A DNA stretch of 64,000 nt from Thermococcus camini (GCF_904067545.1 NZ_LR881183.1:500277-564276); one strand, 5' to 3'; shown: positions 33,880-42,485, numbered from the stretch's first letter. The notes: generated by a model not told the origin, from the sequence alone. A program made the numbers and translations.

Positions 33880-36198
33880 TCACAGCATCAAATCCTCCCT
33901 CGTCAGGTAGCCCTCAAGGTAAAGCCCCCCGAGAAAGGCTTGACCGACGTTTATTCCGTTGTCGCCGCGCGGGACCTCGTGTGTTGTGTGGAACTTCAGG
34001 CCAGCGGCCTCTACTATTTTCCTGACGGTCTTGACTATGAGCTCGTTGTAGGCAACGCCGCCGCTTATTCCGACGTTCTTGACACCGAACTCTCTTGCTC
34101 TCTTCACAGCTGTTTCAGCGAAGGCCCTTCCAAGGGCGAGATGTGCCGAGTAGGCTATGTCCGCGGGACTGGCGGTGTCAATGACGTCGAGTGCCTGCGA
34201 GAATAGCTCCTCAACCTTTATCAGCTCTCCCTCCACCGGAACCTCAAACTTCAGGTCGTTCTTGCCGCGCATCGCGAAGCTTTCCAGCTTCATTGCCGGC
34301 TCGCCCTCGTAGTGGCGCCTGTAGGCAACGTTGAGGAGAACCGAGAGGGCGTCGAGGACCCTGCCGGTTGAGGACGCGTAGCTCGTGTTGACCTCCTTCG
34401 CCAGCTGGGTCAGCACGACGTTGAACTCCACCTTTCCATAGCGGAGGCTCTCGATGGCCTTTGGGCAGCATCCCTCTATTATCCCCTCGAGCTCATCTAT
34501 GCTATAGACCTTGCTCAGAATTCCCATCAGGGCCCTTAGTGGGTAGTAGCTGGCCAGATCTCCGCCCGGGAGCGGGTAGTAGTCTATGTGGGCCAATCTT
34601 TCAACGTCCTCGTAGCTCAGGTAGAGAACCTCTCCTCCCCAGGTGTGGCCGTCCGTCCCGTAGCCGACGCCGTCAACGGCTATACCTATCATCTCGTCCA
34701 GCTTCCTCTCGGCCAAAACGCTCGCTATGTGTGCGTAGTGGTGCTGCACCTGGAGGAACTCCACGTTTAGCTCGTTTGCCATCTCCATGGCGAGTTTAGT
34801 GGTGTTGTAGCTCGGGTGCAGGTCTGAAACGATGAGGTCGAACTCGTTCACGCGGAGAATTCTCTTGAAGTGTTCTATGGCCTTCTCCATGAACTCAAGG
34901 ACTTCGATCTTCGAGGTATTCCCGATGTACTGGCTGGGGTAGACCTTCCCGTTCTTGGCGACGCCAAAGGCGTTGAGAAGCTCGGCTCCCACTGCTAAAC
35001 CGCGGTAGTTGAAGGGTATCTCTATGGGTAGCGGCACGAAGCCGCGGGAGCGCCTTATCACCGCCCTTCTCCCGTTGACGAACCTGACGACGCTGTCATC
35101 CGCGCGGTTGAGTATCTCCCTGTTGTGGAGGAGGAAGTAGTCGGCAACGTCCTTTAACTCCTCGAAGGCCCGGTCGTTGTCCTTCACCATGGGCATGCCC
35201 GGGTAGTTGGCTGAAGTCATGACGTAAACCCTGCTCCTGCTCCAGTGGAAGAGTATGTAATGAGTTCCCGCGTAGGGGAGCATGACGCCTATGGTGTGCA
35301 GTCCCGGTGCGAGGTTTTCAGGCAGGGGAAACGGCTCCTTCTTGCGGAGGGTTATTATCGGTCTCCTGTAGGAGGTCAGCTCCTCAAGTTCTTCCCTGCT
35401 TAAGAAGGCGAACTCCTCAACCGTTTCGACGTCCTTCGCCATTATCGCGAAGGGCTTGGCTTTCCTAAAGGTTCTCCGCCTCAGCTCCGCGACTGCCTCC
35501 TCGTTGGCGGCGTCACAGGCAAGGTGGATTCCGCCTATCCCCTTGATGGCGACGATGTATCCCCTATCTATCAGCTCCGCCGCCCTCTTCAGCGGGTCTC
35601 CAATGATTTCCTCTCCGTCGTTCGTGTAGAGCCTGTAAGATGGCCCGCAGACCGGACAGCAGACTGGTTCCGCATGGTAGCGCCTGTTGAGCGGGTCTCG
35701 GTACTCGCTCTCGCAGTAGTCGCACATCGGGAACTCTCTCATCGTCGTGTTGATTCTATCGTAGGGGAGGTCTTCGATGATTGTAAACCTGGGTCCGCAG
35801 TTGGTGCAGACTATGAATGGGTACATGTAGCGCTTGTCGGTTGGGTCAAATAGCTCTCTCAGACAGTCGTCACATATCGCTATGTCCGGCGGGATTATTG
35901 AATCCCCACCCTCCCCGCCCAGGGAGCTCTTCTCGATGTAAAAGCGGTCGAAGCCCTGTGGAGGGAGCTCCTTCTTCTTTATCGTCTCTATCCGCGCGAG
36001 TGGGGGAAGCTTCTCCCTGAGGTCTCGCAGAAAAGACTCTATGTCCTCCTCCCTGCCCTCAACGACGATCTCAACGCCGGCATCGCCGAGGTTCTTGACG
36101 TAGCCCCTCAGGCTGTGCTCGTGGGCTATCCTGTAGACGAAGGGCCGGAAGCCGACGGCCTGAACGATGCCCTGAACGTGAAGCCTGTAAGCTTTCAT
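33880..36198 (-). CDS. hypF: Carbamoyltransferase HypF
   Basis: 772 residues from the ATG at 36198, after GGTGAGAGG; a GTG at 36207 is an alternative. Domains in order: acylphosphatase (VQGIVQAVGFRPFVYRIA), two zinc fingers (CDDC...CTNC and CDYC...CPVC), a YrdC-like domain, and a Kae1-like domain with the metal-binding HHYAHIASVLAE. HypF uses carbamoyl phosphate and ATP to load HypE on the way to the CN ligands of [NiFe] hydrogenase. Two SurR-like sites lie upstream. Confidence 0.97.
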   Translation of the reverse strand: MKAYRLHVQGIVQAVGFRPFVYRIAHEHSLRGYVKNLGDAGVEIVVEGREEDIESFLRDLREKLPPLARIETIKKKELPPQGFDRFYIEKSSLGGEGGDSIIPPDIAICDDCLRELFDPTDKRYMYPFIVCTNCGPRFTIIEDLPYDRINTTMREFPMCDYCESEYRDPLNRRYHAEPVCCPVCGPSYRLYTNDGEEIIGDPLKRAAELIDRGYIVAIKGIGGIHLACDAANEEAVAELRRRTFRKAKPFAIMAKDVETVEEFAFLSREELEELTSYRRPIITLRKKEPFPLPENLAPGLHTIGVMLPYAGTHYILFHWSRSRVYVMTSANYPGMPMVKDNDRAFEELKDVADYFLLHNREILNRADDSVVRFVNGRRAVIRRSRGFVPLPIEIPFNYRGLAVGAELLNAFGVAKNGKVYPSQYIGNTSKIEVLEFMEKAIEHFKRILRVNEFDLIVSDLHPSYNTTKLAMEMANELNVEFLQVQHHYAHIASVLAERKLDEMIGIAVDGVGYGTDGHTWGGEVLYLSYEDVERLAHIDYYPLPGGDLASYYPLRALMGILSKVYSIDELEGIIEGCCPKAIESLRYGKVEFNVVLTQLAKEVNTSYASSTGRVLDALSVLLNVAYRRHYEGEPAMKLESFAMRGKNDLKFEVPVEGELIKVEELFSQALDVIDTASPADIAYSAHLALGRAFAETAVKRAREFGVKNVGISGGVAYNELIVKTVRKIVEAAGLKFHTTHEVPRGDNGINVGQAFLGGLYLEGYLTREDLML

Positions 36199-36247
36199 TC
36201 CTCTCACCGGTTTCTTCTTCGTAATTCGGGCCTTTATAGGTTTCTAA

Positions 36248-36264
36248 AACCAAAAGTTAAAAAC
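36248..36264 (-). promoter_or_regulatory. Predicted SurR site, hypF promoter
   Basis: On the minus strand GTT-TTT-AAC-TTTTG-GTT is a perfect extended SurR pattern. It ends about seven bases before the TATA box CCTATAAAGG (about 36231-36240), the position expected for activation. Confidence 0.75.
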
Positions 36265-36273
36265 CGGAGAGGA

Positions 36274-36290
36274 GTTTTCAACCTTTGGTG
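36274..36290 (-). promoter_or_regulatory. Second SurR-like site upstream of hypF
   Basis: Read on the plus strand GTT-TTC-AAC-CTTTG-GTG matches eight of nine fixed bases in the opposite orientation to the proximal site. The centres are 26 bases apart, so two SurR dimers could bind in tandem. It directly abuts the hypD stop. Confidence 0.5.
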
Positions 36291-37409
36291 TCAGAACAAA
36301 GCTCCGTACTTGTAGAAGATGCTGCATGTTCCCTCGTAGGAGACCATGCACGGCCCTATTGGACTCCTCGGCGTGCAGGTCTTGCCGAAGTGCGGGCACT
36401 GTGGGGGCAGCGCCAGACCGCGAAGGATGGCGCCGCAGATGCAGCCCTTTTCGAGGTCTGGAAGCTCCGGAACCTCTGGATCGTAGTACGTCCTTATCTC
36501 GAACTCCTTCCACCCCTTTCTCAGTTCGAGGCCGCTCTTCGGCATTATCCCAAGGGCGCGCCACCTGGCGTCCTTGACTTCGAAGAACTTCTCGATGAGC
36601 CTCTGAGCCGTTACGTTGCCCTCGTACTTTACAACCCTCGTGTACTCATTGAGTATCCTGACTTCGCCGTTCTTAACCATCCGTATGAGGAGCAGAATGG
36701 CCATCAGCATGTCCACAGGTTCAAAGCCCGCTATGACCTGAGGTATGCCGTAGTCGGTCGTTATGTACTCCCAGCCTTTGACGCCTATTATCGTTGAGAC
36801 GTGACCCGGATCTATTAGCCCGTGGAAGCGCGTTCCGGCCTTCACGAGGGCCTCAACGGCCGGGGGAGTTAGGCGGTGGACGGAGTATATCTTGAAGTTC
36901 TCTAGGCCTTCTTCAACGACGGCGTTCAGCATTCCAGCGGCGGGAGCCGTTGTCGTCTCAAAACCGGGACTGAAGTGGACGACGGTTCTCTCCGGGTTCT
37001 CTTTGGCTATCTTGTAGGTGTCGAATATTGAGTAAACAACGCGCACGTCGTAACCCTCGCCCCTCAAATCCGCGAAGCTCCCGAGGGGAGTTGGTATTTT
37101 GTACATGTCCCCAAAGGTGGTCAGGATTATCCTGTCTCCCTCCGCGTAGGCCTCCTTCATAATCTCGCGCATCTTGGCGATGTCCTCGACCGGAGTTATG
37201 CAGACGGGACAGCCCGGCCCGCTGACTATCTTGACGTTCTCCGGAAGGAGGGAGCGTATCCCGGAGCGGGTTACAGTGTCTTCGTGCGTTCCGCAGACGT
37301 GCATGAACCGGAGCTCATCGAGGCCCTTCGCCTCCTCACGTATCTTCCTCACGACCTTCTGGGCCAGCTCCTTGTCCTTGAAGGCGTTCAGGACGTCGGC
37401 CACGTTCAT
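36291..37409 (-). CDS. hypD: Hydrogenase maturation protein HypD
   Basis: 372 residues from the ATG at 37409, which overlaps the hypC stop as ATGA; an upstream in-frame start at 37439 is unlikely. Conserved blocks are HVCGTHEDTVTRSGIRSLLP, SGPGCPVCITP and the C-terminal cluster CPHFGKTCTPRSPIGPCMVS...GTCSIF, which bind the [4Fe-4S] cluster and redox thiols. With HypC it holds the iron and attaches CN and CO. Confidence 0.97.
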   Translation of the reverse strand: MNVADVLNAFKDKELAQKVVRKIREEAKGLDELRFMHVCGTHEDTVTRSGIRSLLPENVKIVSGPGCPVCITPVEDIAKMREIMKEAYAEGDRIILTTFGDMYKIPTPLGSFADLRGEGYDVRVVYSIFDTYKIAKENPERTVVHFSPGFETTTAPAAGMLNAVVEEGLENFKIYSVHRLTPPAVEALVKAGTRFHGLIDPGHVSTIIGVKGWEYITTDYGIPQVIAGFEPVDMLMAILLLIRMVKNGEVRILNEYTRVVKYEGNVTAQRLIEKFFEVKDARWRALGIMPKSGLELRKGWKEFEIRTYYDPEVPELPDLEKGCICGAILRGLALPPQCPHFGKTCTPRSPIGPCMVSYEGTCSIFYKYGALF

Positions 37410-37630
37410 CCCTCCAGGGCTCTCTCCACTTCGGCCCATGCTTCGAGTATCTCCAGTGCCCTTTCCTCGTCGAGCCTCTCTATTGCGAAACCCGTGTGAA
37501 CTATGACGTAGTCCCCGACCCCTACCTCAGGGAGCAGATCGAGGCGAACCTCCCTCCTCACGCCCCCAAAGTCTACAACCGCGGTTTTTCCTGTGATTTC
37601 GATTATCCTTCCTGGAATCGCTAGGCACAT
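37406..37630 (-). CDS. hypC: Hydrogenase maturation chaperone HypC
   Basis: 74 residues, normal for the family. Starts MCLAIPGRI with the essential Cys2, then VDFGGVRREV and VGDYVIVHTGFAIERLD. HypC carries the iron fragment with HypD and delivers it to the hydrogenase large subunit. First gene of the hypCD unit. The upstream region has a SurR site and an inverted repeat. Confidence 0.97.
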   Translation of the reverse strand: MCLAIPGRIIEITGKTAVVDFGGVRREVRLDLLPEVGVGDYVIVHTGFAIERLDEERALEILEAWAEVERALEG

Positions 37631-37639
37631 TTTCTCTCA

Positions 37640-37660
37640 CCTGTGATTAGTTCTCACAGG
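37640..37660. repeat. Inverted repeat in hypC leader
   Basis: CCTGTGA-TTAGTTC-TCACAGG has perfect 7-base arms. It lies between the predicted TATA box (about 37671-37680) and the start codon, near the expected transcription start, so it may be an operator or an RNA hairpin in the leader. Confidence 0.45.
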
Positions 37661-37679
37661 CCTTTTTAGGGATTTTTTA

Positions 37680-37696
37680 AACCTCTGGTTTTCAAC
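37680..37696 (-). promoter_or_regulatory. Predicted SurR site, hypC promoter
   Basis: On the minus strand GTT-GAA-AAC-CAGAG-GTT is a perfect extended SurR pattern. Its last GTT runs straight into the TATA box TTTAAAAAA, so it sits immediately upstream of the promoter core, fitting activation. Confidence 0.75.
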
Positions 37697-37771
37697 CGCG
37701 GATCTAAAGCATGCTGCACCGAGAAAAGTTTTCAAGGGGAAGCTTCTCAGTGGGACGCCGCTGACTGAAGG

Positions 37772-38005
37772 TTAGCCATACCTCCGTCTGATCCACTGCT
37801 TCCGCATCTCCGGATAGTACACTATGACGGAGGCAGCGACGAATACGAGCGCCGGAAGGGACATCTCAGCGTACCACGCTAGAAACGCCAGCCCGAGAAA
37901 CAGGTCCTTCAGGGTCTCGCTTCGATTTTCTTCGGCCCTGATGTCCAGGAGGAAGGCGAGGATAAACAGCGCTCCCGCGATGAGATACAGAGTCCTCCAA
38001 TCCAC
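37772..38005 (-). CDS. Small membrane protein in hyp cluster
   Basis: 77 residues with GTG start, which directly follows the stop of the maturation protease gene. Hydrophobic segments at about 6-21 and 34-65 suggest two or three membrane helices, with a basic end (RKQWIRRRYG). No family recognised. It is co-directional with the hydrogenase protease; a role in membrane hydrogenase assembly is possible but unsupported. Confidence 0.7.
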   Translation of the reverse strand: MDWRTLYLIAGALFILAFLLDIRAEENRSETLKDLFLGLAFLAWYAEMSLPALVFVAASVIVYYPEMRKQWIRRRYG

Positions 38006-38479
38006 TCAACCACCTCCAAGGGGCCTGGCTAGCGATTCTGCGAGTGTTTTCGCCCGTTCGATTATTACCTCGCTCGGCTCCTGGAAGAGGCCCAGAACGG
38101 CCGGCTGGCAACCGATGAGGACGAACTCCGCGTTGAGGCGCGTCTTCAGGTAGCCCACCAGAACCTTGAGCGGCAGGCTGTGGGTCGAGACCGCCTCTCC
38201 GAGCGTTCCTTCTGGGTCGGCGAGTATGACTTCACCGTGCTCCCCGCCGAAGTCAACTGCATCAACGAAGACCACCAGATCCGGCTCGAATTTTGTTATC
38301 TTCCCGGTGTAGCTCTCCGGAACCTCCCCGCAGTTGAGGATGAGAACGTTTGGGCTTTTCACCAGCTCCTTCAGCCTCTCGGCAACGAGGACGCCGAATG
38401 CATCGTCACCCCTAACCTCGTTCCCTATTCCGCAGACGACGACACGTTTCGCCTTTCTGAGGAGTTCGGAGAGTTTCAT
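38006..38479 (-). CDS. Hydrogenase maturation protease (HycI/HyaD family)
   Basis: 157 residues. It carries GIGNEVRGDDAFGVLVAERL, with the conserved Glu and Asp that bind nickel, and VFVDAVDFGG with the second acidic site. Such endopeptidases clip the C-terminal tail of the [NiFe] hydrogenase large subunit after nickel insertion. The gene is four bases after the HEPN gene, so it is in the same transcript as the MNT/HEPN pair. Confidence 0.93.
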   Translation of the reverse strand: MKLSELLRKAKRVVVCGIGNEVRGDDAFGVLVAERLKELVKSPNVLILNCGEVPESYTGKITKFEPDLVVFVDAVDFGGEHGEVILADPEGTLGEAVSTHSLPLKVLVGYLKTRLNAEFVLIGCQPAVLGLFQEPSEVIIERAKTLAESLARPLGGG

Positions 38480-38483
38480 AAAT

Positions 38484-38855
38484 TTATTCCCCCAGCCGTC
38501 GAATGATAAAATCCAGAACCTGTTTTGCAGTTTTTATTGCTTCCTCTGCTAGTTCTTTTGGCACAGGGTAGTAACCAGGATATCTAACCTCAACGGCAAA
38601 GTCCGAGAGGTAATGAGCTCCTAAGTTGTAGAGTTCTTCAAAAGAGGGGTCTATCTCTTTACATTTCTCAATAAGGTAAGCTATCTCATGAGTTCTTACC
38701 AGCGGTTTGTTGTTTTTGAGAAGGAATGCCTTTAGAAACTTTTCAACGGCCTGTTGGGCATGAAATGCAGCATAGTCAGGAATATCATTCTCCAATGCGA
38801 GTTCGGCTAACCTGAGGTCGTCTTCTCCCTTTCGTATCCAATCGAGATAACTCAT
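38484..38855 (-). CDS. HEPN-domain protein
   Basis: 123 residues, helical. WIRKGEDDLRLAELALENDIPDYAAFHAQQAVEKFLKAFLL is the classical HEPN pattern, followed by RTHEIAYLIEKC. The gene is clearly more AT-rich than the hyp genes around it, a sign of acquisition. Overlaps the MNT gene by ATGA and precedes the maturation protease by four bases. Confidence 0.9.
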   Translation of the reverse strand: MSYLDWIRKGEDDLRLAELALENDIPDYAAFHAQQAVEKFLKAFLLKNNKPLVRTHEIAYLIEKCKEIDPSFEELYNLGAHYLSDFAVEVRYPGYYPVPKELAEEAIKTAKQVLDFIIRRLGE

Positions 38856-39172
38856 ACTGGGATACCCTCCCTAATGGCATAGTAGTATATGTACTCCTTA
38901 GAGTCCCTAAGCCTTTCAAGCTCCTCCTTGGATACAACGAGGATGTCCATGGCTAGGCCCTTCTTCGCAAGTCTTTTCCTTATTTCCCCGGTAAGATGCA
39001 CTCTTTTTCTCCATTTCACTTGGTTCTCCGTGACGAGCAGAATGTCCCAGTCGCTGCCTTCTCTGGAGGTGCCCTTGGCCCTCGACCCAAAGAGTATTAT
39101 CTCAACTACATTAACTCCCTGTTCCCTGCAGACGTTGATTACTGTGTCATGAATCAGCTTTCGCACTTCCAT
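38852..39172 (-). CDS. MNT-type nucleotidyltransferase (antitoxin-like)
   Basis: 106 residues from the ATG at 39172, with GGGTGAAAG as RBS; an ATG at 39184 is an alternative. The active-site motif is GSRAKGTSREGSDWDILLV. It should modify or neutralise the HEPN protein encoded next to it. AT-rich like its partner. It starts about 47 bases after hypB without an obvious promoter, so it is probably read from the hypA promoter. Confidence 0.9.
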   Translation of the reverse strand: MEVRKLIHDTVINVCREQGVNVVEIILFGSRAKGTSREGSDWDILLVTENQVKWRKRVHLTGEIRKRLAKKGLAMDILVVSKEELERLRDSKEYIYYYAIREGIPV

Positions 39173-39219
39173 GCTTTCACCCATTAAGCCTTTGCAATGA
39201 AGAAAAGAAAAACCCTTCG

Positions 39220-39963
39220 CTAAATCTTCTCCGCGACTTTCCTTATCTTCTCCGCGAACTCGGTCTTCAGGAGCTCTTCAACGTTCCCAATCTTGGATTC
39301 GAGGTCCGGATAAAAGGGTATTCCGGCAAGGTATGGGACGTTGTAGCGCTCCGCGAGCTTTTTAACATCCTTTTCGTCGAGTTGCCCCGGACGGAGAACC
39401 ATGTTCTCGACGACTCCTATGATTCTGTGCTCCCTCTCCCTGAGCAGGGTCAAAAGCTTCTCAACAACGTTCATGGAGAGCTTTGACGGCGTTGCAACGA
39501 CGAGGAACTCGCCCCTCTTGAGGAACCTCAGCACGTCGAGGAACTGGTCGCCGAGGCCGGGGGGCATGTCTATGATGAGGTAGTCCAGCTCGTCCCAGCG
39601 CGTTATGGCGAGGAGCTCGATGAGGGCATCGCTTATCTCCATGCCCCTCATGGGTGTGGGTTTGTCCTCGGAGTAGTAGACGATGCTCATGAACTTTATT
39701 CCGTGAACCGTCGGCGGGATTACACCGTACTCCTCCTCGGGGAACTCCTTGGGCTCGAAGCCGAGAATCACGTGGTCGCTCGCGCCGTGGAAGTCGAGGT
39801 CAAGCAGTCCAACCTTGTAACCCTTCTCCGCCAGAACAAGGGCGAGGGTTGTTGAGACGAGCGACTTTCCAACGCCGCCCTTCCCGCTGACGACGGGGAT
39901 TATGCGCTTCACCTTTTCAAGCCTGCCCTCTATGCCCTTGACGCGGGGGTCTATGCTTATCAT
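39220..39963 (-). CDS. hypB: MinD/Mrp-type HypB (nickel insertion ATPase)
   Basis: 247 residues. The deviant Walker A GKGGVGKS is at residues 27-34, with the MinD/Mrp motif LLDLDFHGAS and DYLIIDMPPGLGDQ. It is not the classical GTPase HypB; in Thermococcus kodakarensis a MinD-type ATPase with this context is the HypA partner and assists nickel transfer. The ATG overlaps the hypA stop, which supports the assignment. Without the context it would be read as an Mrp/NBP35 iron-sulfur carrier. Confidence 0.88.
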   Translation of the reverse strand: MISIDPRVKGIEGRLEKVKRIIPVVSGKGGVGKSLVSTTLALVLAEKGYKVGLLDLDFHGASDHVILGFEPKEFPEEEYGVIPPTVHGIKFMSIVYYSEDKPTPMRGMEISDALIELLAITRWDELDYLIIDMPPGLGDQFLDVLRFLKRGEFLVVATPSKLSMNVVEKLLTLLREREHRIIGVVENMVLRPGQLDEKDVKKLAERYNVPYLAGIPFYPDLESKIGNVEELLKTEFAEKIRKVAEKI

Positions 39964-40379
39964 GCCTCTCCCTCCTTCTCGATCTTTATGCCGCTTATGT
40001 AAACTCCCCTACCCTGGACGACCTCGAAGTCCCTGCTACCGCACTTCGGACAGGCGAGGAAGGCGTGAACAACTTCGGGGATGAAGTGTATGTCCTCCTT
40101 TATGCGCTCGTCGAAGTTTCCTTTGACCTCCTTCAGCTTCCACTCGTGACCGCAGTTGCGGCACTTAAAAACCGCCTCTTCCTCGATGAACTCTATCTCT
40201 GCCCCCTCTCCTATCGTCCCCTTGAGGAGCTCCTTCATTGCGAACTCGACTATCTCGGCGTTGACGTCCTGGAGTTCGCCGAGAACGACCTGGATCGCGA
40301 GGAGCTTTGACGCGCCTTCCCTTTCAGCGTAATCTAAGGCAGTTCTAACTATACCATCTGCCAGTGCCCACTCGTGCAT
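39960..40379 (-). CDS. hypA: Hydrogenase nickel incorporation protein HypA
   Basis: 139 residues. It starts MHEWALADGIV, with the N-terminal Met-His that binds nickel, and has a zinc domain with CRNCGHEW and CPKCGSRDF. HypA hands nickel to the hydrogenase large subunit together with HypB. First gene of the unit with hypB. Upstream is a TATA box (CTTATAAAT) with a SurR core directly before it. Confidence 0.96.
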   Translation of the reverse strand: MHEWALADGIVRTALDYAEREGASKLLAIQVVLGELQDVNAEIVEFAMKELLKGTIGEGAEIEFIEEEAVFKCRNCGHEWKLKEVKGNFDERIKEDIHFIPEVVHAFLACPKCGSRDFEVVQGRGVYISGIKIEKEGEA

Positions 40380-40424
40380 GACACCACCGCTAGAATGTTC
40401 TCTTCGTCATTTATAAGTGGCTGC

Positions 40425-40433
40425 GTTATAAAC
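40425..40433 (-). promoter_or_regulatory. SurR core site, hypA promoter
   Basis: On the minus strand GTT-TAT-AAC lies directly upstream of CACTTATAAATG. The third GTT of the extended pattern is absent (CAC instead), so this is a core match only. A second core, GTT-TAC-AAC, is at 40532-40540. The rest of 40434-40619 shows no gene. Confidence 0.5.
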
Positions 40434-40619
40434 CATAGGTGAACATCGAGGTTGATCCTGTCCCGTGGTCTCGATGTCTTCTCCGCATTCTGTGAATCCT
40501 GCGGAGGTTTAAACACGGGGAAGATCTGAGGGTTTACAACGGTTATTTGCTCATTATTCCCCGTCGATGTCAACATACCTGTTTAACACATTTGTTTTCG
40601 CAACCTCCTTTATTTTCGC

Positions 40620-40631
40620 CAATATTTATAG
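40620..40631 (+). promoter_or_regulatory. TATA box of aor
   Basis: CAATATTTATAGG lies about 35-40 bases before the ATG at 40665. It excludes upstream in-frame starts such as 40638 as main starts. Confidence 0.55.
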
Positions 40632-40664
40632 GCATTAATGTCCATTTATTCTTTGGCGATGTCC

Positions 40665-42485
40665 ATGTATGGCAACTGGGGTAAGTTTCTGCGTGTAAAC
40701 CTCTCCACGGGAGAGGTTAAGGTTGAGGAGTACGACGAGGAACTGGCCAAGAAGTGGCTTGGCAGCAGGGGACTGGCAATATACCTTCTTCTGAAAGAGA
40801 TGGATCCGAAGGTGGACCCCCTGAGCCCCGAGAACAAGCTGATAATTACACCCGGACCGCTGAGCGGAACCAGTGCCCCAACGGGTGGAAGGTACAACGT
40901 TGTTACCAAGAGTCCTCAGACTGGGTTCATAACGATGTCAAACTCTGGCGGTTACTTCGGCGCCGAGCTGAAGTTCGCCGGCTGGGATGCCATAGTCATT
41001 GAGGGCAAGGCGGAGAAGCCTGTCTACATATATATCAAAGATGAGAACGTTGAGATACGTGATGCGAGCCATCTATGGGGCAAGATTGTCAGCGAGACGG
41101 AGGAAGCGCTTAGAAAGGAAATCGGAAGTAAGAGGCTCCGCATCACCAGCATAGGGCCTGCGGGAGAGAATCTTGTCAAGTTCGCGGCCATCGTCAATGA
41201 CGGCCACCGTGCCGCGGGAAGGGCAGGTGTTGGAGCCGTTATGGGAAGCAAGAACCTCAAGGCTATAGCGGTGGAAGGAAGCAAGAGGGTTCCCATTGCG
41301 GACAAGCAGAAGTTCATGCTGGTCGTTAAGGAGAAGGTTAACAAGCTGAGGAACGACCCCGTTGCCGGCGGAGGCCTTCCAAAGTACGGAACCGCGGTTC
41401 TCGTTAACATCATAAACTCCAACGGCCTTTATCCCGTCCGCAACTTCCAGACCGGTGTCTTTGAGTACGCGGAAGAGCAGAGCGGCGAGGGCATGACCGC
41501 CAAGTATCTGATCAGAAACCAGCCGTGCTATGCCTGCCCCATTGGATGTGGCAGGGTCAACAAGCTACCGAGCGTTGGTGTTACCGAGGGGCCGGAGTAC
41601 GAGAGCATCTGGGCCCTGGGAGCCAACCTGGGCATAAACGACCTGGCCAGCATAATCGAGGCCAACCACTTCTGTGATGAATACGGTCTCGACACGATCT
41701 CGACGGGTGGAACGCTGGCCACGGCCATGGAGCTATGGGATAAGGGCCTTCTCAAGCCCGAGGACGTTGGGGAGGACGCGCCGCCCTTCAGATGGGGCAA
41801 CACGGAGGTTCTTCACTACTACATCGAGAAGATCGCTTACAGGAAGGACTTCGGCGACAAGCTCGCCGAGGGCGGCTACCGCCTGGCTGAGATGTTCAAC
41901 GGAACCGCGTACTTTATGGGCGTTAAGAAGCTCGAGCTCCCTGCTTATGACCCAAGGGGAGCAGAGGGACACGGTCTTGGCTACGCCACCAACAACCGCG
42001 GCGGCTGTCACATAAAGAACTACATGATAAGCCCTGAGATACTCGGCTACCCATACAAGATGGATCCGCACGACATAAGTGACGATAAGGTCAACATGCT
42101 GATAGTCTTCCAGAACCTCAGCGCGGTCATCGATGCCGCCGGCCTGTGTCTCTTCACGACCTTTGGCCTCGGCGCGGATGACTTCAGAGACCTCCTCAAC
42201 GCGGCCCTTGGCTGGGACTTCTCGACGGAGGAGTACCTCAAGATAGGCGAGCGCATCTGGAACGCCGAGAGAATATTCAACCTCAAGGCTGGTCTCGACC
42301 CGGAGAGGGACGACAGCCTGCCGAAGCGCTTCCTTGAGGAGCCCATGCCAGAGGGTCCGAACAAGGGCCACGTCGTCAGGCTCAAGGAGATGCTGCCGCG
42401 CTACTACGCTCTCCGCGGCTGGACCCCGGACGGAAAGGTTCCACCGGAGAAAGCGAAGGAGCTTGGCATTGAGGAATTCCTGTGA
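40665..42485 (+). CDS. aor: Tungsten aldehyde:ferredoxin oxidoreductase
   Basis: 606 residues from the ATG at 40665, matching the known Pyrococcus furiosus AOR start MYGNWG. It oxidises aldehydes from 2-keto acid breakdown to acids, reducing ferredoxin. The [4Fe-4S] cysteines are in CYACPIGCG (about residues 287-295) and LCLFTTFG (about 495); tungstopterin-binding stretches include GGYFGAELKFAG and DPRGAEGHGLGYATNNRGG. The sequence follows P. furiosus AOR closely rather than the GAPOR, FOR or WOR paralogues. The next gene encodes its maturase. Confidence 0.97.
   Translation: MYGNWGKFLRVNLSTGEVKVEEYDEELAKKWLGSRGLAIYLLLKEMDPKVDPLSPENKLIITPGPLSGTSAPTGGRYNVVTKSPQTGFITMSNSGGYFGAELKFAGWDAIVIEGKAEKPVYIYIKDENVEIRDASHLWGKIVSETEEALRKEIGSKRLRITSIGPAGENLVKFAAIVNDGHRAAGRAGVGAVMGSKNLKAIAVEGSKRVPIADKQKFMLVVKEKVNKLRNDPVAGGGLPKYGTAVLVNIINSNGLYPVRNFQTGVFEYAEEQSGEGMTAKYLIRNQPCYACPIGCGRVNKLPSVGVTEGPEYESIWALGANLGINDLASIIEANHFCDEYGLDTISTGGTLATAMELWDKGLLKPEDVGEDAPPFRWGNTEVLHYYIEKIAYRKDFGDKLAEGGYRLAEMFNGTAYFMGVKKLELPAYDPRGAEGHGLGYATNNRGGCHIKNYMISPEILGYPYKMDPHDISDDKVNMLIVFQNLSAVIDAAGLCLFTTFGLGADDFRDLLNAALGWDFSTEEYLKIGERIWNAERIFNLKAGLDPERDDSLPKRFLEEPMPEGPNKGHVVRLKEMLPRYYALRGWTPDGKVPPEKAKELGIEEFL

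Noticed and set aside
40532-40540. GTT-TAC-AAC as a SurR site for aor
   Set aside because: It lies about 80 bases upstream of the aor TATA box and lacks the third half, so assignment to aor is weak.
40349-40576. 75-codon frame on the minus strand overlapping the hypA start
   Set aside because: It covers the hypA promoter and SurR core and has no sign of coding; the real gene is hypA.
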